Part shown: in pieces, positions 51,963-62,281 of the stretch
Numbering within the stretch: the stretch's first letter is position 1
Layout of the letters: each line of letters starts with the position of its first letter
NCBI GenBank assembly: GCA_019671135.1
Contig: JAHRHY010000002.1
Span: 868,001-932,000, forward strand
Direction of reading: 5' to 3'
Source: Linnemannia hyalina
Taxonomy: Eukaryota; Mortierellomycota; Mortierellomycetes; Mortierellales; Mortierellaceae
DNA length: 64,000 bases
Position numbers and translations under genes: made by a program
Notes under the pieces: generated by a model
Databases searched by the model: none
What the model was told of the DNA's origin: nothing
The model's input: the letters and a program-made list of their open reading frames with translations, nothing else

Positions 51963-54900
51963 ATGTCGAACCGGATCCCGCCAGAGCTCGCAGGAGAGCT
52001 ATACTGCAGAGCAAACATAGACCCCATGATCTACAACGTCATGAACCCCCAGATCGCAACCGAACTCCTTGACAGGGCCTGGCACATGCTCAGCCAGGGA
52101 CAGATCTCCTTCTCCTTCAACTACATCGACAAGCCCAAAGGTAAATTCAAAAAACATACACGACCGATGAGAAATATCTCTTCTCTTTTGAGGTTTATGA
52201 GTGCACTTACATCAACTCGCTCAGAACTAACTCTTAGTCCATCTTGTTATTTCGTATTGTTCATCCTGTAGAAGGCAGCGGATTCTTCTTGAAGGTGCAG
52301 CCTGACGAAGGTGTCATGGCGCCTCACGATGGGTAAGAAAAACAAATCAGAGTTTGGTACATTGATCTGCGTGTGCTTGTTTGTTTAGTTTCACGCCAAG
52401 CACTATGAATGCAAAACCTGATGCTTCTGCGGTTCATCTCCTTTCAACCACTAGCTTCCAGTACATGGATGACGAGGTCGCATATGGATACCCCGGCGAC
52501 CCTGTAAGAAAGCAAACTGGAGAGCCCGGAACGCGTTGAGGATCATGGCTACAAACACCTACAGTAGCGGACAAGGAATAACGAGGCGTATATACACGGA
52601 GAGTTCTAACGACATGTACGTTTGTTGTCGCGTTATTATGTATGTTTTTGTCTAATAGAGACTTAGCATCACGGAACGGTCGCAAGGATTCGCGACAGGA
52701 GACCAGTACACACACATTGTTCGACGACGATACACGCTGACCCAGCCTGGACGGGATACCCTCGCCTTTCTGCACTACGCCAAGGCAGAGCTTAGTCGTA
52801 AGTTCTTGTTTTGTTGCACCAGTACCTGTTTCAGGCCAGTTGGTGGCCATGATCACCAGTGTCTACTTCTTGCAAGTCTTCGTATTGACCCTTTTCATTT
52901 GTCGTGTACTTTATAGGTTCCGTGGTTGTGGATGCACGCAGAGCAAGGACACCTGTCCGCCAATACCCATTGAAGCCTATCCCTGGCATCCCAGGACCCG
53001 TTCCAGTACCTCAACAACCACCTCAGCAGGGATACCCACAGGGATACAGGCCTCAACAAGCGCCACCCAAGATGGCCAGCCCATACGCCGGCTCGCCCAT
53101 CAACGGATCCCCCGCTTCACCCCAGCAGGCTCCCGGCAACTATGGTCGTTTCTCAGCTGTTCCCGCGCCCGTTCCTGGACCTCCTGGAGGACAGGCTGGA
53201 CCTCAGAGATTGGCATCTGTGAACCCAGGAGCATACGGAAGCCAGAGACACGAGAAGAAGTCCAGCCACAAGAAGCATCAGCAACAACAGCAGCACCAGC
53301 AACCACAGATGACTCCCCAGCAGCATGCTCAGGTGTTGGCTCAGCAACAGGCACAGGCCCAAGAGGATGCAGAAGAACCTTCAGGCGACGAATTGGACTT
53401 TTTGACGGCCAAGGATGTGGCTGTTGCACGCTACAAGAGGAATCACGACTACATTGCCGAGGTCTTTTCTCCTTATCCAACTTGTAAGTGGTCGTCATAT
53501 GTTTTTAGATCGCTCTGAAGTTTGCGCGCTGGAGAGCGAAATTGTACGGAGCATGTTACGAAGGAATGTTTTCTTAACATTGATTTGTGTGGTTATGCTG
53601 CTATTAGCTAGGATCATTCCTCCTCAGCCAGAGTTCCAGCAGTCGATCGCCTTTTTGAAGTCCTTGAGCGAAAAGCACAACGACGATTTGGATGCCGCCA
53701 AGACTGAGCACACCGAGAAGATCAAAAAGTTCAAGGCTGAGGCGACCGTGCTCTACAAAGGACTGGAAGAGCTGAAGCAGGCTACCACTGCCCAGGTGCG
53801 TGTTGGTCGTGAGAACTGCAGCAAAGTTATATTTGGATGCCTATCGCAAGCCAGCGTTACTGAACCGTTTTCGTTTTTGTTACGGAAATATGTTATTATA
53901 GGAAGTGTTTGCTGCTAATGAGAGAGTGGAGACATTCAAGGGAATGGCAGTTCAGCCTTACACTGCTCTTCGTCAAGTGGACCTTCCCAAGGATGAACTC
54001 TCTCGCACACCTGAACTGAAGGCTGCTCGTCTTCCCAAGGAGGTTGTGGAGCCTGCTCAGATTACTGCTGGTGGTGTCAACGGAGGAGCGCCTGCTGCAC
54101 CCGTTGCAGCCACTGAAGCTATGGAGGTGGATGGGTCGGTAATCGCTGCTGCACCAGAGAATACTGTTTTGGCCGGACAACAGGACACCATCATGACAAG
54201 CGCCACAGAACCAACAACTATGCCAGTTTTGTCATCTACATCAGCACCTGCGACTGGACTTGCATCAGTAGAAGTGGCAGCAGCCCCAGTCGACGCGCCA
54301 GTCCCTGTTGCAGCGCCAACCCCAGCGACAGCACCAGCCCCAGTGACAGCATCAGTACCCACAATTGCACATGAACCAGTTCCTGCACCAACTCCAGTAG
54401 CTGAGGTGGTTCCAGCATCCATTTTGGTACCCGTACAAGCTGCCCCCGTCCCTGCTGATGTTGTCATGGAGGAGGCACCCCCTGCACCCATCGAGCATGC
54501 GACCTTTGAGCCTACACCTGTTGAGCCTGCACCTCCAGTAATCGAAGCAACTCCAGTTGCCCCTGTCGAATCTACACCAATTATTGTTGTTCCTGTCGAA
54601 ACGCCTGCCGAAACTCCTCTTGAGACCCCTATCGAAACTCCCATTGCTGCCCCTGTCGAAACCCTCGTGGCTGCTCCTGTCGAAGCTCTTGTTGAGGGAA
54701 CCCTTCAGACACCCATTGATACTCCCATGGAAACGCCAATCGAGACACCTACCGAGACCCCTGCCGAGACGCCTGTTTTCACGCCCATTGTAGCTCCAAC
54801 GGAGGTCCCTATGGAAGTTCATGTTGAGACTGTTACACCTATTGCCACGCCCGCTGCCGTTATCACTTCGGAATCAGCCACTCCAGTTACCTCCACCATC

Positions 54901-55464
54901 CAGTCACACGATGATGCTACCATGGCGGTCGATGTAATTGAAAGCCAGCCTGTTGTTGGAGAGACGTTTGTGCAGCAGTCCTTTACCAGCACTGTGGGTG
55001 AGGGCGATCATGCGACGACGACAACATCGACCAGCTACACTACATCGATGACTGATGCGTATGGAACGACGGTGACAGATAGAGAGGAGAGCGGAGGAAC
55101 TACGGTTTCATATGCAGATGGACACCAGGAGCAATTTTCTCAGGCATTTGTTCACCAACACCATGTCGAGCACTCGCACGCGCAAGCACACACTCCTGTG
55201 GCACATATCGAAGCAGCCCCTGAACACGATGTTGCGTCGACTGTGACCGTGACCGAGCTGGAACCCTCTTCGGCCACACCATTGAATACAGAGGAAGCAT
55301 CCCCTGTAGTACCAGCACCAGAGCCAGTAGTTGAGCTAGTGGCAGAGCCAACGGCAGCAGTATCAGAAACAGCAGGAGTGATTGTGGAGGTGCCAACAGC
55401 GGGAGACCAACAAGCGACACCAACAGAGCAACAAGTGCTACCCCAGGAGCCCGCAGCTCCATAG
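51963..55464 (+). CDS. ssr4: SWI/SNF and RSC chromatin-remodelling subunit Ssr4
   Basis: Exons 51963-52140, 52273-52333, 52389-52503, 52659-52797, 52917-53483, 53608-53795, 53902-55464; 936 residues. The N-terminal conserved half (1-165) is the SWI-SNF_Ssr4 region: PPELAGELYCRAN..., FSFNYIDKP, GFFLKVQPDEG, YMDDEVAYGYPGDP|RLSITERSQGFATGDQ and HIVRRYTLTQPGRDTLAFLHYAKAE. The second hallmark block is DFLTAKDVAVARYKRNHDYIAEVFSPYPT (about 325-353), then a helical segment (EKHNDDLDAAKTEHTEKIKKFKAEA). It acts in the nucleus as a non-catalytic subunit of SWI/SNF-type remodellers (established in fission yeast). Middle Q/P-rich. The C-terminal 520 residues are P/T/E/V repeats (ETPxETP), much longer than in S. 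pombe Ssr4 (395 residues). The intron 52504-52658 contains a short open stretch with TAG-bounded reading that I judged intronic. Confidence 0.87.
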
Positions 55465-55684
55465 GCAAGATAGAGATCCAAAGAAAACACAGTAAACACA
55501 ATAATTTTATCTACCATGAGATCGACATCGACGTTTTTCAATTTCATTACTTCTATGTCGTTCTTTTGAGTGTTCAAGCGATCTCGCTGTCCCTCCTCTT
55601 TTTATATCAGTCAGTCGCGACTTTCTTGAAACTGATCAACTTTTCCTCCCTTCACTCTTCTCCCACACACTCACATCCATCATC
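55465..55684. other. Short intergenic between Ssr4 and CCT6
   Basis: 220 bases; 5' leader of CCT6 is pyrimidine-rich (55588-55680). No TATA box evident. Confidence 0.5.
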
Positions 55685-58387
55685 ATGTAAGTGGGCAAAA
55701 CACATCCTGCTATTGCCCCACCTGGCGACTTGGAGACAAGACTATAACAACACCACACCAAGGCGAACAACTACTCCTCTTGCGTCCGTTCACTTCTCTA
55801 CTCGTCTCGAAGTAAAAGCCAGGAACGACACGGTTATTCTTTCTTACTTTTTAAACAGGGATCAGCTCGTTCTCCCCTGGAGGCGCATTCAGCTTCGGTG
55901 TGCCTTGACACCAAAGCGACACGACCTCAAACACACAAACGACACATCCTTAACGACACCATTCCTACCCCAACACGCCATGCGCGACATGATGCCGTAC
56001 CCCTCCTTCTCACATCCTCCCCTCTCCTTCCGTGTGTGCACACACTCAAGAACACTGGCACATCACAACCATAAACCATGCTGACACAACCGCCATTTCC
56101 CATTCTAGGTCTGGAGGATCCGCTGTCTCTCTCATCAACCCCAACTCGGAGGTTGCCCGCCGTGGCCAGGCTTTGCAGTTGAACATCAATGGTGCCGTTG
56201 GCCTGATGGAGGTTGTTCGCTCCAACCTCGGTCCCAAGGGAACAATCAAGATGTTGGTTAGCGGCGCTGGCGATATCAAGTTGACCAAGGACGGCAAGGT
56301 TCTTTTAAGCGAGATGGTAAGGCGTTTTTTTTTCAGGGGGAGCCAACTATGATTGGAAGGACGAAACCCTTGATCTCCATCTATGTGTTTTGTTACCACT
56401 GTCTACTATATATCTGTGTACGCTGTTGATTCAGTCGTTTCGCTAACTCAATGGTTCTCAATACATTCTTCGCCGTCTTTCTCCCTTTAACCTGATAGCA
56501 AATCCAAAACCCTACTGCCGCCATGATCGCCCGCGCAGCAACAGCTCAGGATGAGATTACTGGAGATGGTACTACTTCAATCGTCATGCTCGTCGGAGAG
56601 TTCATGAAGCAGGCTGAGCGCCACATTGCCGAGGGTCTTCACCCCCGTATCATCACAGAGGGATTCGAGCTCGCCAAGAAGGAGTCTCTCAACGTAGGTG
56701 TTGCGCCCAAAATCACGGGGAATTCTTATTTCTTTGTTACATAAAATGCAGAGACATGTTACTAACATTAATCTACGCTCTTCATTCAATATACACTAGT
56801 TCTTGGACTCGTTCGCTGTGAAGAAGGAGATTGATCGCGAGTTGTTGATGTCGGTCGCCCGCACTTCCCTCCGCACCAAGGTCCACCGCACCTTGGCTGA
56901 TACTTTGACTGAGGCTGTTGTTGATGCTGTTTTGACTATCTACCGCGAGAACGAGCCCATTGATTTGCACATGGTCGAGATCATGGCCATGCAGCACAGG
57001 AGCGAGATTGACACCCGTTTGGTTCGTGGTTTGGTCATGGATCACGGAGCCCGCCACCCCGATATGCCCAAGCGCGTCAAGGATGCCTTTGTTCTCACCC
57101 TCAACGTGTCGCTGGAGTATGAAAAGTCTGAGGTCAACTCTGGATTTTTCTACAGCTCTGCTGAGCAGAGAGAGAAGTTGGTCGAGTCTGAGCGCAAGTT
57201 TGTGGACGAGAAGCTGAAGAAGGTTGTCGAGTTGAAGAGACAGGTCTGCGGTGACTCGAAGAAGGGCTTTGTCATCATTAACCAGAAGGGTATCGATCCC
57301 CTGTCGTTGGATGTCTTGGCCAAGAACGGCATCTTTGCCCTTCGCCGCGCCAAGAGAAGAAATATGGAGCGTATGCAATTGATTTGCGGAGGTGTTGCCC
57401 AGAACTCGGTCGACGACTTGTCGCCCGATGTCCTCGGATGGGCCGGTTTGATCTACGAGCACACCTTGGGCGAGGAGAAGTTTACCTTTGTCGAGGACGT
57501 CAAGGAGCCCAGCTCCGCCACCATTCTCATCAAGGGTACGTCCATTGTCTTTCTTGAATATTTTTTTTTGTTCTGTGGCTGTTGTCTGTTGTTATTCTTT
57601 CTTTTTGATTGCTTCCTTTCCGTTGTTTGTTCTTTGTGCTTTTCACTATCCTTGAATTTTCTTGCTTCTTGTTTCCACTCTCTCTTTTTGACTGTTGTTA
57701 TTCTCATTATTTTTGTTGTGGGCAGTGGATATACGCTCCAGCAAGGCTGTAAGACTTAGATTTCAACCATGCTAACAGCCAAACCCTTTTACCACCACTA
57801 CAACCAATAGGACCTAACCCTCACACGATTCACCAGACAAAGGATGCCATTCGCGATGGTCTCCGCGCTGTCAAGAACACTTTGGAGGATGGTATGGTGG
57901 TACCAGGAGCAGGAGCATTCCAGGTCGCACTTCACTCTCACTTGTTGAAGTTCAAGGATAGCGTCAAGGGCCGTGTCAAGGCTGGAATCACATCTTTTGC
58001 TGAGGGAGTGTTGGTCATTCCCAAGACATTGGCATCGAACGGAGGATTCGACCCTATGGATGTGATTGTGACGATGCAGGAGGAGTACGAGGAGGGCCAC
58101 ATCGTTGGTGTTGATCTTCAGAGCGGCGAGACATTGGACCCTGTTGCCGAGGGTATCTGGGACAACTACCGTGTTGTCCGCAACATGATGCAGAACGCCT
58201 CTGTGATTGCCACCAACTTTTTGCTTGTCGACGAGATGATGAGAGGTAACCTATCTTTTTTGACGTTGTTGATATTGAATGATTGCTGTGTTCAATTGAA
58301 CTGCTCCTGACATGCTTTTGTTAACCTTCTTTCTTTATCCAAATAGCTGGTCGCTCCTCATTGAAGGCTGACAACGGCATGGAGTAA
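55685..58387 (+). CDS. CCT6: T-complex protein 1 subunit zeta (CCT6, cytosolic chaperonin)
   Basis: Exons 55685-55686, 56109-56316, 56499-56693, 56800-57535, 57811-58245, 58347-58387; 538 residues, the family's usual size. The chaperonin folds actin, tubulin and others in the cytosol; zeta is one of eight subunits. Landmarks: [24 protein letters not shown] (nucleotide binding), GDGTT at 92-96, [52 protein letters not shown] and VDEMMRAGRSS. The start codon is divided by intron 1: AT at 55685-55686, then G at 56109, giving [13 protein letters not shown]. Without splicing the ATG is followed at once by TAA. No other in-frame ATG precedes the conserved region, so this reading is favoured. Introns have strong GTAAGx donors except intron 3 (GTAGGT). 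Confidence 0.93.
55687..56108 (+). other. Intron splitting the CCT6 start codon (422 nt)
   Basis: Donor AT|GTAAGT overlaps ATG; acceptor CATTCTAG|GTCTGG supplies the missing G. It is the longest intron found in the window, about three to four times the usual size here, hence a candidate for transcriptional or splicing control. Confidence 0.8.
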
Positions 58388-58506
58388 AAAGCCTTTGAGT
58401 TCTTCTACTTGCCTTTCTACTTTTTTTGCATCACCCCTTCTTCCTCCAAAGAGAAACGACTACGATACAGAACGACGCCCCCATCTACACAACCTTTTCA
58501 TCTATG

Positions 58507-58512
58507 AATAAA
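58507..58512 (+). terminator. Candidate poly(A) signal of CCT6
   Basis: AATAAA within TCTATGAATAAACTTG, 120 bases after the stop codon; position fits. Confidence 0.4.
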
Positions 58513-60005
58513 CTTGATTCAAATACACAAAAACCTTGCTGGTTGTGGTTCGAAGAGGGTTATTAACTGGATCTTTGTCTCTTTGTGGTTCAGACAATGA
58601 CTTTTTTCACGTACAGAAAAAATAGAAGTGCGGTGGACGTAAAATTATGGAGAGACACTTCGTGTCATTTTTTTTTGGCCTCTTTTCACTCTTTCTCTCC
58701 TCTTGACCCATCTTCGTTCTCTCCCTTCTCACTTTTCACATTCGCTCACTCTCACTCGTTCTCTCTTTCCCGCTCATTCACTCACTCACTCCCTCTTTCG
58801 CACACACGCTCACTCTCACTCTCTCCTACTCCTCTATCATCATCCTTCCTTCTCCCTTGCAAGAAAAAAGTTGATACCCTCACACCTTCATCCTTTTCAT
58901 CCTTACTCTCTCCTTTCGTTCCTTGTCTTCCTTCCCCTATTGAATGTTCTTTTGTTGATCATTCAGTCACTTCCTTCCACACACGTAATTCCCTTCACCT
59001 ACTTCGACTTTTTCCTTTCTTTTTTTTCTTATTCTTCCGCCACCAGTCGCCACTCACTTTGTCATTCATATTGCACAAGGTAACAAATCCTCACTCTCAC
59101 CCTAGTGCACTCTTACTTGCAACACATATTTCTCGGCTGGAGTCTGATCCTACTACCATGACAATATACTCGCCTTCGGCCACTCTCTTTATTCCTCCTC
59201 CTCCATCGCATCTCTTCCATCTTTTCAAAGAGGCAAGACTAAAGAAACAAAAAAAGAAGAAAGAGACAAACAAGCTTATTCTCATCTCAACCAGCTACTT
59301 CCAACAGCCCATTCAGCAGTGTTGTTGAATATCGGGTCACATTTGATATTGATATGAAAGACACAAATAGAGAGAGAAAATGTGTGTGTGTGTGCGCAAA
59401 GGTAAAGAAGCCAACAACGAACAAAGGAGCAAATCACGGGATCTTCGGGTCACACTCTCTTCCTTGCCCCCTTTAGAACCATACATCACACACCCCTTCT
59501 TTTTTAGACCTCTCTGACCTCCACCTCTAACAAACCTCGCCCAGCCCACTCACTCCAGTCTGCACTTGCATACACACCACACACCACTACTTCTCGCCAA
59601 GCCTACCTTCACCTGTATATACTCACTCACTCGCCACTTATTTCCTTGGTGAATATCTTCGCCAGTTTCTTCATCTCTTTTCAGTGTCATAGGTCATTTT
59701 CTCTCTTTTCACAATCCAATTCACATCTCTCACTTCCTTATTGTTCTTAACCAACACGCCCAAACCCCCAATGTATGTATACATATTATGCACATATTAT
59801 GCATTATTACCCTCCCCTTCTTCAGAACCCCCTCCTCCCTTCCTCTGCCAAACTGCCTTTTGTGTATCATTTATTCAACCCAGAAAGAAGAGAAAAGGAA
59901 TAAGAAATATCTACATCCACCCCGACTCTGTTCACCTGTGGATCCCTTTTCCCTCTCTCTGGTTCTTTTACTTCCTCTGTTACCCCACGCAACAAGAACA
60001 ACAAC

Positions 60006-60006
<1 letters not shown>

Positions 60007-60031
<25 letters not shown>
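60007..60031. repeat. (ATT)n microsatellite, about eight copies
   Basis: Uninterrupted TTA/ATT triplets in intergenic DNA. Confidence 0.9.
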
Positions 60032-60038
<7 letters not shown>

Positions 60039-60559
60039 ACCATCGTACGCAACAACCACCTATGCAACCTGCCATAAGCCAGCTTCTATTATTGTTCCGT
60101 TCTTATTTCTCCTCTTTTGTGTTCTTATTCAAAACCATCATACCATATCATGCCACACACATGAACAGCAATAACCACCACCCTTTCCTTCGACACGAGA
60201 GAAACGCACTCGCTCTCTGGCTATGCAGCTTCTGCCTCTGCCTCTGCTCTCATATTGTGTCATGTCTTTGGTGCTCTCCCTCCTTTTTTTTTTGTTTTAA
60301 CTTGTTATTGTGTACGTCGCTGTTAGTCCGACTGGTCTGTTAGCCCAGTTCCGATTTATCTCTCTGTGAGCAGCCAAACAAGAAAGAGGATTGAGCACTT
60401 CGTTAAAACGAAACCCATGGACGGTGTGTGTTCATGTTTTGTATATGTGCCAGGCCAAGAAGAGGCTGGTCTGCGCTCTGCGCTCGTGTAAAAAGGAAAA
60501 AATAATAACAAAAGAGCACTCCCGATCTCTCCCCGCTCTTTTATCCCTTTTTCCTGCAC

Positions 60560-60690
60560 TTCCTTTTCTTCCCTTCTTCCTTCTTCCTTTCTTCCTTTCT
60601 TCCTTTTCTTTTCTCTTCCTCTTTATCCCAATACCATCACCCATCACACCCCTTCCTTCCTTCCTTCCTTCTTTCCTTCCTTCTCGATAC
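60560..60690. repeat. (CTTC)n-type polypyrimidine tract
   Basis: Imperfect CTTC/CTTTC tetramers and pentamers on the plus strand, about 100-230 bases ahead of the ATG at 60790. Probably promoter or leader; all-pyrimidine strands of this kind can adopt H-DNA. Confidence 0.75.
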
Positions 60691-60789
60691 TAATCCTTTC
60701 ACCCCCTCCCACCTTTCTTCCTTCCTTCCCCTATAGTCAACGCACAATCACCCCCCTCCCCTCTTTTATCATATCACTCTCACATCACC

Positions 60790-62281
60790 ATGCTTCAACC
60801 CGCAACGATATCGAGCCCTAGCCCTGCTCCCGCCGTCGTCTCATCACCCGTAACCCCAAAGACCCCAAGGCAGCAGAACAGAAAGAGCGCCATCACTGTA
60901 GGCCTTCAAAACCAGAATCAGAACCAGACTGCCTCTACCCAGCAATCCTCTGGTCGCTCCAACAACCGTCAGCCACGTAATCCCGCCCAAACTCACGCCC
61001 GCCATCAGTCCATGCCCGCCCAACAGCGGTCCTCGTCTGGCACTCCTTCCGCCAGCAGCTCCCCTAACACCAACAACAACACCAAGGGTAACAACAACAG
61101 CAGCACGAACAATGTGACAATCTTGAAACGCTCCTCTGCCACCGTGGCCGCCCCTGCCCCAACCCCTATCGTTTCAGGCATTCAGCTCCTCCAGAGCCCT
61201 TCGCCAAAGCACCAGCACCAGCAGCGAAACCAAAAGCCCCGCTCCCAGGGTCAAGGTCAGTCGCAGCAGAACAACAACAACAATGGCTCACCTGCAAAGC
61301 AGAGATCGCGCAAGGGCCGTAGGGACATTGACACCTCCGGTTCCGAGTCCATGGCCAAGGCCGACGCTGCCGACGCTGCTTTGAACGAGAGCAGCCCTAC
61401 TCTCAACCCCTCAAGCCCTCCCTCTTCGACTGATTCGGATGACTCCGAGTCTGCGACCTCCCACCCTACTCACCGCTCCCACAAGGACTCGCAGCGTCGC
61501 CAGAACGGTCAATTCCCTAAAGGATACGGGGGGGTCCTCTCTGTCAGCCCTCCTCAGCGCCCCAGTTCAGCCCCTGTGGTGCCGCAGCTTCGCAAAGGGT
61601 ATGTCGATGATGACGGACTCCGACTCACCGATATGTCCGTCGGAAGCACACGCCGCAGCGAAGGAATGTTCATGATTAACAACAACCCTATTTTGTTTCA
61701 AAAATGACTTTTTTAGCATGGCTACGCCGCAGAAGCAGCACAACCATTACCAACAGCAGCAGTACGGAAGCCGCAAGCCCAGCTTTGGCTCGGCTTCGGC
61801 ATTCCCCACGGATATGGGAGACGGCCTTCTTCGTCCTAATGTCACCAAGGCTACATCGGCCGACAAGATCATGTTGGCAGACCGCGTTGCTGCGGAGAAG
61901 AAGAGCACCCTCTATGCTGGACCAACCTTCCACAACTCGCCCGCTCCCACCAGCCTCCCCATCCCTGCATTTGCTCGCTCATGGGGCAACAGCCCCGTTG
62001 AACCTGCAGTCGAAAAGTTGCCTGCTTCGCCCTTCTTTGCCGAGGCTTCTTCTCCTCAGTTGAACAGCCTTCGCCCTCAGCGAACTCAGTCCGAGACCAG
62101 TGGATGGACCGCTCACCACTCCATGCCAGCCCACAGCTTCAACATGGGCTTCAACTACCAGGTCCCCGAACGCATGGCAACTTCAGGATACCCCATGGAT
62201 GGACCCTCGATGCATGGAACCGATGAGCTGATGGAGATTAGCCAGAACATCCGCAACTTGCTGAAGATTCCGAGTCAGTAA
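60790..62281 (+). CDS. EDC1/PNRC-type protein, probable mRNA-decapping activator
   Basis: Exons 60790-61598 and 61717-62281; 457 residues. Nearly all is disordered (S, P, Q, N, T-rich). The diagnostic segment is LYAGPTFHNSPAP followed by LPIPAF at about 335-355, the proline-rich motif of PNRC/Edc1 proteins, in which YAG binds Dcp2/Dcp1 and the LP-x-P-x-F part binds the Dcp1 EVH1 domain (known for Edc1 and PNRC2). The splice joins CGCAAAGG|GTATGT to TTTTTTAG|CATGGCT. If this intron is kept, the first exon reads on through 36 codons to TGA at 61705-61707 and the decapping motif is lost. A C-terminal helix (TDELMEISQNIRNLLKIPSQ) is conserved-looking. Function inferred from the motif alone. Confidence 0.75.

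Larger units (their letters stand above)
58388..60789. other. 2.4 kb intergenic, pyrimidine-rich, simple repeats
   Basis: No gene supported; the long open stretches (for example 58585-59328) consist of CT-rich translation (F, S, L, H, T) and lack family resemblance. Contains a GT repeat near 59381-59393, a TTA/ATT repeat (60007-60031) and CTTC tracts (60560-60690) that run into the next gene's leader. Confidence 0.6.

Noticed and set aside
52560..52615. Possible extra exon of Ssr4 (reading RTRNNEAYIHGEF)
   Set aside because: No donor keeps the frame; joining 52503 directly to 52659 gives GYPGDPRLSITERSQGF, which agrees with the Ssr4 family, so this piece is treated as intronic.
54057..54644. 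195-codon glycine-rich open stretch antisense to Ssr4
   Set aside because: Mirror of the P/A/T repeats on the plus strand.
57722..57760. Extra exon in CCT6 after GTGGGCAG
   Set aside because: Joining 57535 to 57811 restores the conserved [15 protein letters not shown] reading without it.
58585..59328. 247-codon open stretch, plus strand
   Set aside because: Translation of CT-rich DNA; first ATG in frame gives no domain, and composition changes with the base composition only.
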